64,000 nt of DNA from Bacteroidales bacterium (GCA_015061115.1 SUXE01000008.1:64098-128097), one strand, 5' to 3'; shown: positions 41,287-50,665, numbered from the stretch's first letter. The notes: generated by a model from the sequence alone, not told the origin. Numbers and translations are program-made.

Positions 41287-41889
41287 TTAATAGAAATGTT
41301 TTTGAAAAGGAGTTTTATAAATGTGTGAATCGTAAAAGATAGGAGATTCGATATTGGAAGAGTATGGCAGGAATTTGATCCACCGCAGATATTTTTCATT
41401 TGACACCTGGCCATCTTTTGTATTGTAATAATCATATTCTTCTTCAGACGGATCCCAATTCACCACTCCAAACATTGAAGGATCGTTTATGTCGTAGAAA
41501 ATCAAAACTTTTTGACCGTTCTTTCCTCTACACGGCCATTTATATGCCCACAGTTTGTCATCGCTTTGGGTTGCGTTGAAAAAGGTATATTTCTTTCCAC
41601 GCGCTTCGACGACTGCAGATATGATACGGATGTTTTGTAGTTCGTTAAGTAAGGTATAATTAAAAAGATGTCCTCACGATTCGATACAGGAATATTTTAG
41701 GAAGTTAATCTTCTTGCCTACTAACACCCCGTTGTTAGCGTATTGCATTTGTACATCCAATACTACATTAAAACTTGCTTGGTCTTTCTTCTTTTCGGGA
41801 TGGTCAAGCCTTACGGGTGAGACTATAGGTGAGGCTCCCATTATATGAGAGACACAGAACAGAAAGAAAATTATAAGTAGATGTTTCAT
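41287..41889 (-). pseudogene. secreted protein gene with one in-frame TGA
   Basis: A single reading frame of 603 bases is open except for TGA at 41,676-41,674. The 71 residues before it begin with a signal peptide (MKHLLIIFFLFCVSHIMGAS) and end YSCIES; after the TGA translation resumes in the same frame with GHLFNYTLLNELQNIRIISA and continues through KYTFFNATQSDDKLWAYKWP and DINDPSMFGVVNWDPSEEEY to KTPFQKHFY. Composition stays coding-like throughout. Most likely a recent nonsense mutation (CGA or GGA to TGA); selenocysteine is unlikely since no Sec machinery or SECIS is visible. Family unknown. Confidence 0.65.
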
Positions 41890-41946
41890 AATTTCTGGTT
41901 TCGTTTATTATTACACATTGTTATTTTTTGCAATTAAAGCGGTAGA

Positions 41947-41979
41947 AAAGCCGGATATCTCACCGAAATATCCGGCTTT
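41947..41979 (-). terminator. terminator of the DEAD-box helicase gene
   Basis: AAAGCCGGATAT (minus strand, 41979-41968) pairs with ATATCCGGCTTT (41958-41947), a 12-bp stem with a 9-base loop and a short T run. It begins 7 bases past the helicase stop. Confidence 0.75.
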
Positions 41980-41985
41980 CAGCAT

Positions 41986-43281
41986 TTATTTCGCTATCTC
42001 CACTTTCGCTTTTCCTCCTTTGATCTTGGCTCCATCAAGTTTTTTGATGGCGGCAAGTGCTTTGTCTGATTTGATGGCGACGTGGGAGTAATGGTCGTAT
42101 AGCATGATCATACCGACGTCTTCTTTTGCCAACTCAGCTGTCTTGATGACGAATCCTGCAACGTCGCCACGGCTGATTTTCTCTTTCTTTCCACGGCTGA
42201 TATAGATAGGTGTGAATTCGGATTTCAACACGTTGTCTGTCGGCTCGAATTTGTATTCGTCTATTTTCTTTGGCAGAAACTCTGGCATCTTATGCTCGCG
42301 GTATATCATCACGTACGCTGTGCCCGATGCCGCTTGACGAGCTGTTCGTCCGTTGCGGTGGGTGAATGTCTCAAGTGTGTTTGGCATCTCGAAATGCACC
42401 ACGTGCTTCACCTGTGAGATGTCAAGTCCACGTGCTGCCAGATCGGTTGTCACAAGTATTGCCGAACAGCCTGAGGCAAACATGAACAGTGCTCTTTCTC
42501 TATCTTTCTGCTCAAGTTTGCCATGATACACCACCACGTCATGCCCATCTTTTTCCAAAGCTGAAGCCACTCTCTCCACTGTGTCGCGGAAATTGCAGAA
42601 GACGATTGTGCTTTCGTTGTTGAATGTTGTCACAAGTCCTTGAAGAGTTGGCAACTTATCTTTTTCTGGCGACGTCACTCGCATCAGCTTCAGGTTGTCG
42701 TTGGGTGTCTCAGTCGTGAAATCCAACGTCTCCACAGGTTTTTCTCCTGTCCATGGAGTGATGTCTACACTGCTTGTGGCTGAGACGAAGATGCGTTTGT
42801 CTACGGATGTCAGACTCTCGTTGATACTCTGCATCTCAGATGAGAATCCCATTTCAAGAGCCTTGTCAAACTCATCCACTACCCATGTGTTGATTGCCGA
42901 CGCTGCAAAAGTCTGGCGACGTATATGGTCGAGCACACGTCCTGGAGTGCCGATCACTATCGATGGTTTTTCTCGTAGTCGTTTCTCTTCCTCAGCTGTG
43001 GAGTGGCCTCCGCATAGCAGCGTCGCCTTGATTCCGGATTTCAGACTTCGCAGTACTTCAAATATCTGTTGCGACAATTCTCTCGATGGGGAGAGAATCA
43101 GCGCGTTTGTTCCGTTTTTCACTACATCGGCACAAAGAGGAAGCAGGAAAGCCAATGTCTTTCCTGAGCCGGTAGGTGAGAGTAGTAGGATGGCGTCATT
43201 CTTAGGATACGCTTCCTGCATCTTCACCTGCATTTCGTTTAGCTGGGCTATGCCCGCATTTTTTATATATTCGTTGATCAT
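41986..43281 (-). CDS. DEAD-box-like ATP-dependent RNA helicase (DbpA-type C-terminus)
   Basis: A 431-residue helicase. RecA domain 1: Q-motif region (LNEMQVKMQEAYP), motif I LLSPTGSGKTLAFLLPL, IGTPGRVLDHI, motif II VVDEFDKALEMG (DEFD in place of DEAD), motif III SATSS. Domain 2: IVFCNFRDTVER, LVTTDLAARGLDIS, and motif VI FTHRNGRTARQ (HRNGRTAR instead of HRIGRTGR). The C-terminal about 75 residues (AELAKEDVGMIMLYDHYSHVAI) look like a DbpA-type RNA-binding domain. It probably unwinds structured RNA, perhaps rRNA during ribosome assembly. The variant motifs are consistent across the protein and look family-typical. Confidence 0.88.
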   Translation of the reverse strand: MINEYIKNAGIAQLNEMQVKMQEAYPKNDAILLLSPTGSGKTLAFLLPLCADVVKNGTNALILSPSRELSQQIFEVLRSLKSGIKATLLCGGHSTAEEEKRLREKPSIVIGTPGRVLDHIRRQTFAASAINTWVVDEFDKALEMGFSSEMQSINESLTSVDKRIFVSATSSVDITPWTGEKPVETLDFTTETPNDNLKLMRVTSPEKDKLPTLQGLVTTFNNESTIVFCNFRDTVERVASALEKDGHDVVVYHGKLEQKDRERALFMFASGCSAILVTTDLAARGLDISQVKHVVHFEMPNTLETFTHRNGRTARQAASGTAYVMIYREHKMPEFLPKKIDEYKFEPTDNVLKSEFTPIYISRGKKEKISRGDVAGFVIKTAELAKEDVGMIMLYDHYSHVAIKSDKALAAIKKLDGAKIKGGKAKVEIAK

Positions 43282-43290
43282 ATTCTTTCT

Positions 43291-43584
43291 TTTTATCCGA
43301 CACCTGCTACGCTATGCTTGCAGGTGTCGGTTACGGTTGTCATGGACAATGTGTCACCTTCGGCGACAGGGTGCTCGCTGAATGTGAGCGTCGTACAAGA
43401 CAATGTGTCACCTTCGGCGACGAGGGAGTCTCGCTATACTCGTATCCTGCCTGTGTGTCACGGCACTTGGTCGCTATGCTTGCAGGTGTCGGTTACGGTT
43501 GTCATGGACAATGTGTCACCTTAGGCGACAGGGCTCTCGCTGAATGTGAGCGTCGTACAAGACAATGTGTCATCTTCGGCGACG
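43291..43584. repeat. 54-bp-period repeat with 113-bp near-identical copies (162 bases apart)
   Basis: The core ACAATGTGTCACCTTCGGCG begins near 43345, 43399, 43507 and 43561 (offset 54), and 43310-43422 is repeated at 43472-43584 with only a few changes; 162 equals 3 x 54. Each core contains TGTCACC-TTC-GGCGACA, a hairpin with a TTC loop. The stretch 43,282-43,646 holds no convincing gene; open frames in it are short and cysteine-rich from the repeat. Confidence 0.85.
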
Positions 43585-43616
43585 TTGGGCATCATTGCAT
43601 TGTCGGCATGTATTTT

Positions 43617-43650
43617 AATTATGCATTATGAATTACGCATTATGAATTAA
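43617..43650. repeat. four-heptamer intergenic element
   Basis: ATTATGC, ATTATGA, ATTACGC, ATTATGA, ATT from 43,618. The recG stop codon (43,649-43,647) lies in the last three bases. Confidence 0.8.
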
Positions 43651-45761
43651 GAAATGTTTCCCCATACGTTCAGCTCACGTGCCAGGTGTGCGAGTTGGTT
43701 TACATATATCTGATTCTCTGGAAGTTTCAGATCTGGATCATTTGCTATGATGGCTATTGAGGCGTCACGTGCTCGCATGAGTATCACACCGTCGGTGGCG
43801 ATGTTTGCGATACGCATTTTCATCGGTGTTCCGCTCTGCTGTGTGCCTTCAATGTCGCCCTCTCCACGCATACGTAGATCGGCTTCCGCAATCTCAAAAC
43901 CGTCGTTGGTACGAGTCATAATCTCCATCCTGCGTATTGTCTCTTTGGCAAGTTTGACATCTGTCACCAAAATGCAGTAGCTCTGGTCTGCACCTCGTCC
44001 TACTCGTCCGCGTAACTGGTGGAGCTGGCTGAGACCGAATCTTTCTGCACTCTCTATCACCATCACACTTGCGTTCGGCACGTTCACTCCGACCTCAATC
44101 ACCGTCGTCGCAACCATTATGTTGGCTTGACCTGACACGAATTTCTGCATGTTCTCGTCTTTCTCCTCGGTCGTCATCTTGCCGTGAACCATACATATAT
44201 TATATTGTGGTTGAGGAAACACAGCGCAAAGTCGTTGGTATCCTGCGGTAAGATTTTCAAAATCCAGTTTTTCGCTCTCTTTTATCAGCGGAAACACCAC
44301 ATATACCTGTCTTCCTTTGGCTATCTCCATACGCATGAAATGGTACAGACGCTCTCTGTTGGTGTCGTATTGGTGATAGGTCTGGATCGGTTTTCTGCCT
44401 GGAGGCAATTCGTCAATCACGGAGACGGAGAGGTCGCCATACAGAGTCATTGCCAGTGTTCGGGGGATGGGAGTCGCTGTCATCACAAGTATGTGGGGCG
44501 GAACAGTGTTCTTATGCCATAGTTTGGAACGTTGTTCCACACCGAATCTGTGTTGCTCGTCGATGATTGCCATGCCGAGGTTGGCAAACTCCACTGTGTC
44601 TTCAAGAATAGCGTGGGTGCCGATGAGCACTTGCGTCTCCCCTGATTTTATCGACGGCAATAGTTTTTTGCGGACCGCGGCTTTCGTGCTTCCGGTCAGA
44701 AGAGCCACGTTGACGCCTATTGGAGTCAGCTGGTTGAAGATAGTCTCGAAATGTTGGTTGGCAAGGATTTCCGTCGGAGCGAGCAGACACGCTTGATAGC
44801 CATTGTCGAGAGCCATCAGCATTGTCATTGTGGCGACGAGGGTCTTTCCGCTTCCCACGTCACCCTGAAGCAGACGGTTCATCTGTTTGCCAGTGCGGAC
44901 ATCCTCACGTATCTCTTTCAGCACACGTTTCTGTGCGCCTGTGAGAGGGAAAGGAAGTTGTTGGTTGTAGAAGTTGTTGAAATAGTCAGCGATGCGTGAA
45001 AACACAAGACCGTGTTCGTTGATCTGGCGTTTATATGCGCGCTGCATCTTCAGCTGGATATAGAAAAGTTCTTCAAACTTCAGTCTGTATTGGGCTTCTG
45101 CCAATGTCTGTGAGTTTTCCGGACTGTGGATGTTCCAGATAGCTCTGTTGAGTTCCATCAGATTCTCACGCTCACGTATGTCAGCAGGAAGAGTCTCTTC
45201 GAGAGGCGACGTTTTCAGGTTTTGCAACTCATCCATAATGATTTGTCGAAGGCCGGCGGAATCCAGATAGTTGCGTTTCATCTTGTCGGAGGTGTTGTAC
45301 ATGCTCATCAGACCATTGGTGAGATGTTTTTTTGAAGCCGACTCGATGGTGTCCATCTCAGGATGTGCGATCTGGCATCTGCCTCCAAACACGGTAGGTT
45401 TGCCGAAGATGATGTATTCTTTGTCTATCTGAATACGGTCGATAAAATATTGCACACCTTGGAACCACACAAGAGATATGGAGTCTCTTCCGTCGGAAAA
45501 TTCTGCGGTGAGACGCAGTTGTCGCCCTTTGCCGACGGTTTTCATTGATACTATTTTGCCTTTTATCTGGACGTAGGTGTTTGCACCTGAAATTTCACGG
45601 ATGGAGTAGAATTTGCTTCTGTCGATGTATCTGTAGGGGAAATAATACAACAAGTCTTCTGGGTGAAACACTTCTATTTCTCCCTTCAACACTTCTGCTT
45701 TGCGTGGAGATACGCCTCTGCAGTGTGTCAGTTCCCTTGTTCTGTAGAATGCAGTCGACAA
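43647..45761 (-). CDS. recG: ATP-dependent DNA helicase RecG
   Basis: A 704-residue helicase that remodels stalled forks and branched DNA. The wedge/OB region spans about 1-230 (VSPRKAEVLKGEIEVFHPEDL, VQIKGKIVSMKTVGKG). Helicase domain 1 begins FPLTGAQKRVLKEI with Walker A LLQGDVGSGKTLVA, Walker B MAIIDEQHRFG. Domain 2 has VVFPLIKESE, VATTVIEVGVNVPNA and the TRG-type LHQLRGRVGRGADQSYC. Length is close to E. coli RecG (693). It follows ispD by 23 bases. Confidence 0.95.
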   Translation of the reverse strand: MSTAFYRTRELTHCRGVSPRKAEVLKGEIEVFHPEDLLYYFPYRYIDRSKFYSIREISGANTYVQIKGKIVSMKTVGKGRQLRLTAEFSDGRDSISLVWFQGVQYFIDRIQIDKEYIIFGKPTVFGGRCQIAHPEMDTIESASKKHLTNGLMSMYNTSDKMKRNYLDSAGLRQIIMDELQNLKTSPLEETLPADIRERENLMELNRAIWNIHSPENSQTLAEAQYRLKFEELFYIQLKMQRAYKRQINEHGLVFSRIADYFNNFYNQQLPFPLTGAQKRVLKEIREDVRTGKQMNRLLQGDVGSGKTLVATMTMLMALDNGYQACLLAPTEILANQHFETIFNQLTPIGVNVALLTGSTKAAVRKKLLPSIKSGETQVLIGTHAILEDTVEFANLGMAIIDEQHRFGVEQRSKLWHKNTVPPHILVMTATPIPRTLAMTLYGDLSVSVIDELPPGRKPIQTYHQYDTNRERLYHFMRMEIAKGRQVYVVFPLIKESEKLDFENLTAGYQRLCAVFPQPQYNICMVHGKMTTEEKDENMQKFVSGQANIMVATTVIEVGVNVPNASVMVIESAERFGLSQLHQLRGRVGRGADQSYCILVTDVKLAKETIRRMEIMTRTNDGFEIAEADLRMRGEGDIEGTQQSGTPMKMRIANIATDGVILMRARDASIAIIANDPDLKLPENQIYVNQLAHLARELNVWGNIS

Positions 45762-45784
45762 ATCAAATCTTTTTTATGTCTTTA

Positions 45785-46465
45785 TCAACGATTGCCAAGC
45801 ATATATTCAGCGATGGCTAGATCCATTGGAGTTGTGATTTTTATATTTTCACGACAGCCCTCAACCAATGTGATTTTGTGTCCTCCATATTCCACCACGC
45901 TAGCATCGTCTGTGAATGTTTCGATGAATCCGGCTCCGTATGAACGCTTCAGCAGTTGCAAATCAAACACTTGTGGAGTCTGAACAAGTTTGACCATTCT
46001 TCTGTCTATCTGAGAGTTCTCTCCATTCTGTGAGAGAATACGTACGGAGTCGACTGAATCAACAACAGGGACAACAGCCTTGTGTTTTGCCGCCGCATCA
46101 TACAAACGGTTGATCATTTCTGCTGATACGAAAGGACGAACACCGTCGTGCACTCCGACGAGAGCATCACCGTCGGCCTGGATGGTATTCAATCCATTCA
46201 GCACGGAGTGGAAACGCGTCTTTCCACCTTCAACAATTGTGATGCCGTCGGCATTGAAACCATACTCTTTACAGCATTTGTTCCAATAGTCGAAATGAGT
46301 GGCAGGCAGACAAACGATTGTTTTGATTCCGTCTACTGCATTTCTGAAAGCATCAATGGTGCGCAAAAGGATTGGCTTGCCGGCAATCGGCAGAAACTGT
46401 TTAGGTATTTCCGTACCCATTCTTAATCCTGAACCTCCGGCTACTATTATCACAAATATATTCAT
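45785..46465 (-). CDS. ispD: 2-C-methyl-D-erythritol 4-phosphate cytidylyltransferase
   Basis: A 226-residue enzyme of the non-mevalonate isoprenoid pathway. N-terminal VIIVAGGSGLRMGTEIPKQFLPIAGKPIL is the CTP-binding signature; VGVHDGVRPFV and TPQVFDLQLL are the other key motifs, and TDDASVVE closes it. Size is right. It is divergently transcribed from metA and is followed by recG. Confidence 0.94.
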   Translation of the reverse strand: MNIFVIIVAGGSGLRMGTEIPKQFLPIAGKPILLRTIDAFRNAVDGIKTIVCLPATHFDYWNKCCKEYGFNADGITIVEGGKTRFHSVLNGLNTIQADGDALVGVHDGVRPFVSAEMINRLYDAAAKHKAVVPVVDSVDSVRILSQNGENSQIDRRMVKLVQTPQVFDLQLLKRSYGAGFIETFTDDASVVEYGGHKITLVEGCRENIKITTPMDLAIAEYMLGNR

Positions 46466-46479
46466 ACTCCACTTGTAAA

Positions 46480-46513
46480 TTTGTTCAAAAATATTAAAAA
46501 ATGCTTATCTTTG
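46480..46513 (+). promoter_or_regulatory. promoter of metA
   Basis: TTTG at 46480-46483 and TATCTTTG at 46506-46513, with a 22-base spacer, resemble the Bacteroidetes consensus. The leader is about 30 bases. No SAM riboswitch fits in it. Confidence 0.6.
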
Positions 46514-46539
46514 CAAAGAAATTGAGAAGAGAACTAAAG

Positions 46540-46547
46540 AAGGAGGT
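46540..46547 (+). promoter_or_regulatory. strong Shine-Dalgarno sequence of metA
   Basis: AAGGAGGT lies 3 bases before the ATG at 46,551. A full Shine-Dalgarno is unusual for Bacteroidetes and rare in this window; the spacing is also short. Confidence 0.6.
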
Positions 46548-46550
46548 ATT

Positions 46551-47480
46551 ATGCCGTTAAACATACCGAAGAATTTGCCGGCGGTTGATGAACTGAAGAA
46601 AGAGAACATTTTTGTTAAAGATTCTATTGAAGCCGCCAATCAAGACATCCGACCATTAAAGATTGTGATACTTAATCTTATGCCAGTCAAGATTACGACG
46701 GAGACTGATTTGATACGTCTTTTGTCCAACTCTCCATTGCAGATTGAGATTGAGTTCATGCAGATTTCGAGTCACACTTCAAAGCATACTCCTATCGAAC
46801 ATATGATGGCATTCTATAAGAGTTTTGAGGTCTTGAAGAAAAACAAATACGACGGTATGATCATTACTGGAGCACCTCTTGAATTTATGGATTATGAAGA
46901 GGTGTCGTATTGGAATGAGCTCACAGAGATTTTTGATTGGGCGCGTACACACGTCACATCCACACTTTACGTTTGTTGGGGAGCTTTTGCTTCACTCTAC
47001 CATTTTTATGGCATCAACAAAGTGATGACGGACTCAAAGATCTTTGGCGTGTTTGAGCATAAGATTCTTGAACCGTTGAATCCTATTTTCCGTGGATTCG
47101 ACGACACTTTCTTTGTGCCTCACAGCCGTCACTGTACATTGGACAGAAAAGAAGTCGAGGCGGTGCCAGATTTGAAGATACTTGCCGAGGGTGATATCGA
47201 GGGTGATATCCCTGGCCCTTACATGATGATGGCAAACAATGGCAGAGAATTTTTCTTGACGGGTCATCCAGAGTATGCACCGTTCACCCTTGATGGCGAA
47301 TACCGTCGTGATTTGGCGAAAGGTTTGCCGATCGAACCTCCAATCAACTACTATAAGGATAATGATCCGGAAAAGGGACCTCACGTGAGGTGGAGAAGTT
47401 ACGCGAATTTGTTCTATACCAATTGGCTGAATTATTTCGTATATCAGATAACACCATACGATATCAATCTGGTGAAGTGA
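46551..47480 (+). CDS. metA: homoserine O-acyltransferase, predicted acetyl-specific (MetA/HTS)
   Basis: A 309-residue enzyme of methionine synthesis. The nucleophile Cys142 is in TLYVCWGAFASLYHFYG, and His235/Glu237 in FFLTGHPEY complete the usual triad. Residue 111 is Glu (IITGAPLEFMDYEEV); in MetA proteins Glu here goes with acetyl-CoA use and Gly with succinyl-CoA use, so this is predicted to acetylate homoserine. Own promoter and a strong Shine-Dalgarno sequence. No other methionine gene is adjacent. Confidence 0.93.
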   Translation: MPLNIPKNLPAVDELKKENIFVKDSIEAANQDIRPLKIVILNLMPVKITTETDLIRLLSNSPLQIEIEFMQISSHTSKHTPIEHMMAFYKSFEVLKKNKYDGMIITGAPLEFMDYEEVSYWNELTEIFDWARTHVTSTLYVCWGAFASLYHFYGINKVMTDSKIFGVFEHKILEPLNPIFRGFDDTFFVPHSRHCTLDRKEVEAVPDLKILAEGDIEGDIPGPYMMMANNGREFFLTGHPEYAPFTLDGEYRRDLAKGLPIEPPINYYKDNDPEKGPHVRWRSYANLFYTNWLNYFVYQITPYDINLVK

Positions 47481-47574
47481 TTTAGAAATACTTCGTTTGG
47501 TATGACTATAAATATGAAATAGGTTCCGTGTCCAATTATATGTGGTATGGAGCCTATTTGCATTGATAATAGAT

Positions 47575-48141
47575 ATGGAATGGATCAGGAAAAGAATTAA
47601 GATATGGAGGATTTGTTCCAAGGTTTTGTTTTGTCTGACGACTATTGCTTTTTACACTTGCTCTTCTTCAACCGACAAGACAAATGAGTTTCAGTGTAAT
47701 GGTGGAATCGTGAGATTGGACCAGGTGAACGACAGTCTGCATTTCTTGAAATTCATCCGCAATGATTCAGTGGTTTCTGAGTGGATGCTGAAATATCCCG
47801 TCTATCGGCTAGATCATGGAGATTTGGATGGCGACGGGAAGGAAGAGATCGCTGTGGGTGTGATAAAGAGCACTCGGTATTTCAAGAATAAGGGGAAACG
47901 GTTGTTCATTTTCCAACTCAATTCTTACGACCATATCAGACCGTTGTGGCTGGGATCCAGAGCCGGCAGTGAACTGATTGATTTCCATATCGAACGTGAT
48001 TCTGTCCCTGCACGTGTCATCACTCAAAACGAGTATGACGAGCGTATATTTCCGGATTCTATCAACAGTCGGAATTTTAAGGGGATACGTTTCAAACTTG
48101 GTGTTTTTGGATTGGATTTTGAAAATTACGTAACAAAATAA
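47575..48141 (+). CDS. secreted or lipid-anchored FG-GAP-like protein
   Basis: About 188 residues from ATG 47,575; an upstream start at 47,542 is less likely. A hydrophobic N-terminus (WRICSKVLFCLTTIAFYTC) with a cysteine at about residue 29 may be a lipoprotein signal. The body contains YPVYRLDHGDLDGDGKEEIAVGVI, whose DGDGKEE is the calcium-loop pattern of FG-GAP/VCBS repeats. Function unknown. It ends 7 bases before the DUF3160 lipoprotein, so the pair is probably co-transcribed. Confidence 0.65.
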   Translation: MEWIRKRIKIWRICSKVLFCLTTIAFYTCSSSTDKTNEFQCNGGIVRLDQVNDSLHFLKFIRNDSVVSEWMLKYPVYRLDHGDLDGDGKEEIAVGVIKSTRYFKNKGKRLFIFQLNSYDHIRPLWLGSRAGSELIDFHIERDSVPARVITQNEYDERIFPDSINSRNFKGIRFKLGVFGLDFENYVTK

Positions 48142-48148
48142 AAAGCCT

Positions 48149-50665
48149 ATGAAAAGAATATACATGGCATGCGTATTTATCGCAAGTGTGATATTGGCGG
48201 CTTGCAATGATAAAGCTGCGGAGGTGCCAGGCTCAACAAATAACGCCGATAGTATTTCGGTTAATGCGGAAACAGAACAAGCAGAATTTGACAGTTTACT
48301 TTTAGATTCCATATACTACAATATGGATCTCAACAGATTATCGTATTCGGATCTGTACTTGTTGTATCATTATCCATACGCAAAACATGCTTTTTGGTTT
48401 AAGGAGTATGAACTGAATGCAAAATATAATTCTTTGGAATGGTATAATGAGATTATTAGAGAGACTTATTACGAAGAAAAATCTTATGATGGTGGAAGTT
48501 ATTGGGAACTGAAGGCGGACTTGAGTTCTGATTATTGGAGACGATGGTACAATGATTACGATCGTTTGAAGGAATCGACATCTCTGACTCCAGCAGAAAA
48601 GGCTTTTGTCAAGCGAGTTAAGGCTCGTATGGCTGAACTGGAGAATGAGAGGTATACAAATGTGGAAGGATTCAAACTCTACAATGCCGAACATATAGTG
48701 AATAAATTAAGCATTATGGACGATCCTGATTTGATGCCTCTGTTGAAAAAGAATGGTTTTGCTTTGCAATCTTCCAACTATATACAGCTGTTTCAAATCT
48801 ACGAGCAGAACGACTATAATATGGTGCCAAGCTACGTCACCACGGATATTATGCTCCAACTTTTCAGCCTCTACAACCGTTACGTGCTTGACGGCATAGA
48901 GCAGGAGTCTATAACTCCGGCTCTAAATAAGATGTGTGGAGGTCTTTACAAAAAATCTAAAGCAATAGCAGAAACAATTAAAGATCCAGAACTCAAAGAG
49001 ATAGCTGAATTCTCTGTCGCATATTATGCTGTTGCTTTATCTCTGCTCAACGAATCGAAATATGAGGTTCCAAACTCATTCAAAGAGTTGTATGATGCGG
49101 AATTGAAGCTGATTAAAGCGGAAAATGACGAGTTTTCTCCACTTTTGAAGACAGATGCCAAGTTTGGATATAGCTTGTTCAAGCCACGTGCCCAGTATAC
49201 AAGAACAGAAGCAAGCCAACGATACTTCCGTACGATGATGTGGCTTCAGACTGCTTACTTATGTGCTCAAAATAACGGTTTGCAGAAAGCTCTCTTCATG
49301 GCGAAAGTTTTCAATGATAGCGACGCTGATGTAAAAGAGGCTGCAAAACAGGCATTCGATCCGTTGAATTATTTGATGGGCGAGCCAAACAATATTCCGA
49401 TTCTTGAACTGTCTACTCAATTGGACAAACTTGGAATTGTCGACTTCGAGCAACTGCTTGATCCAAAAGTGATGGATAACGCATCTGTCGCTATTATCGA
49501 AGCCAACAAGAGCAAGAGCAGTATTCAACCTAAGATTCAGATCAGCTGTCAGCCAAAGATCAATTTCATTCCACAACGTTATGTCCCAGATGGCGACATT
49601 TTGAATATGATGGCAGACAGTTTGCCGAATGCTGCACGTGCATATCCGCGTGGAGTGGATGTGTTTGATGCATTCGGAATCAAGGCTGCTAAAGCACTCA
49701 ACGATACTTTCTTCAAAGATAATAAAGAGTGGAAGGAGTATCCTATGTACAGAAAGAAGGCGAATGACAAATATTCGTCTTTCAACGATTGGGACAAAAC
49801 AGCCTACAACAAATGGATCCATATGTTGGTTGAAATGCAGACACCAGACAAACAATATCCTGGCTATATGCAAACCAGCAGTTGGCAGCTGAAAAACTTG
49901 AACAGTGCGTTGGCGTCATGGTCGGAGTTGAAGCACAATTCGATTTTGTATGCGGTGCAACCAATGTGTGCGGAGTGCGGCGGCGGAGATGAAGCCCATT
50001 TGCCAGACCCTGTGCTTGTCGGTTATGTTGAGCCGAATCTGAAATTCTGGAAAACGTTGAAGCAGGCCATAGAGCAAACTTACGAGATGGCAAAACGTGC
50101 AGGATACGATGTGGAAAACAATTTTGAAGTAGGTAGAAACCTGAGTGGTCAGACAGAATCATTTTTGAAAACTGTGGACTTCCTTATCCGCATCAGTGAG
50201 AAGGAGTTGCAAGGCAAACGACTTACAACAGAAGAGTATGAAACGATAAGAACTATCGGCAGTAATGTAGAATATATGACGGTAGGTTTCTTAGCTGATC
50301 ATAAACTGTATGCTGATTGGACATCCGTGGCTGACGTAGACAAAAAGATGCCTGTGGTGGCTGATATCTATACTAGAAACGTATTGTCATGTAAAAAGAG
50401 CGGAATCCTCCACACTGCTGTAGGAAGAGCCAACACTATTTATGTTGTGGTGGAAATAAATGGCTATTACTATCTGACACGTGGAGCGACATTTAGCTAC
50501 TATGAGTTTGTACGTTCATTAAACGAACGTCTGACTGACGAGGAATGGCAAAAATTGAATGAGAGTCCTCAATGTCCGAATGTTCCAGATTGGATCACAC
50601 CATTCATGATCAACAAGCCTGTAAAGAGAGATAATGTTGACTATCTGTATTCGTCGGGTTGCTAA
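48149..50665 (+). CDS. DUF3160 domain lipoprotein
   Basis: An 838-residue lipoprotein. Signal MKRIYMACVFIASVILAAC gives Cys19 for lipid attachment. DUF3160 (about residues 190-810) shows the characteristic FQIYEQNDYNMVPSYVTTDI, QAAR-like SLYNRYVLDG, and repeated Tyr/Trp-rich helical blocks (WNYELS-type; MQTPDKQYPGYMQTSSWQLK). Most members are large outer membrane-associated proteins of unknown function in Bacteroidetes. The coding end overlaps the following capA-like gene by 32 bases. Confidence 0.75.
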   Translation: MKRIYMACVFIASVILAACNDKAAEVPGSTNNADSISVNAETEQAEFDSLLLDSIYYNMDLNRLSYSDLYLLYHYPYAKHAFWFKEYELNAKYNSLEWYNEIIRETYYEEKSYDGGSYWELKADLSSDYWRRWYNDYDRLKESTSLTPAEKAFVKRVKARMAELENERYTNVEGFKLYNAEHIVNKLSIMDDPDLMPLLKKNGFALQSSNYIQLFQIYEQNDYNMVPSYVTTDIMLQLFSLYNRYVLDGIEQESITPALNKMCGGLYKKSKAIAETIKDPELKEIAEFSVAYYAVALSLLNESKYEVPNSFKELYDAELKLIKAENDEFSPLLKTDAKFGYSLFKPRAQYTRTEASQRYFRTMMWLQTAYLCAQNNGLQKALFMAKVFNDSDADVKEAAKQAFDPLNYLMGEPNNIPILELSTQLDKLGIVDFEQLLDPKVMDNASVAIIEANKSKSSIQPKIQISCQPKINFIPQRYVPDGDILNMMADSLPNAARAYPRGVDVFDAFGIKAAKALNDTFFKDNKEWKEYPMYRKKANDKYSSFNDWDKTAYNKWIHMLVEMQTPDKQYPGYMQTSSWQLKNLNSALASWSELKHNSILYAVQPMCAECGGGDEAHLPDPVLVGYVEPNLKFWKTLKQAIEQTYEMAKRAGYDVENNFEVGRNLSGQTESFLKTVDFLIRISEKELQGKRLTTEEYETIRTIGSNVEYMTVGFLADHKLYADWTSVADVDKKMPVVADIYTRNVLSCKKSGILHTAVGRANTIYVVVEINGYYYLTRGATFSYYEFVRSLNERLTDEEWQKLNESPQCPNVPDWITPFMINKPVKRDNVDYLYSSGC

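Noticed and set aside
41674-41676. Selenocysteine at the in-frame TGA
   Set aside because: No SECIS-like hairpin directly after it and no Sec genes in the window; the organism uses TGA as a normal stop in many genes.
43314-43631. Open frame with a Cys-rich 18-residue repeat on the plus strand
   Set aside because: It comes from the 54-bp repeat; composition is unlike the genes and there is no start context.
46466-46550. SAM riboswitch ahead of metA
   Set aside because: The leader is only about 30 bases and has no SAM-box structure.
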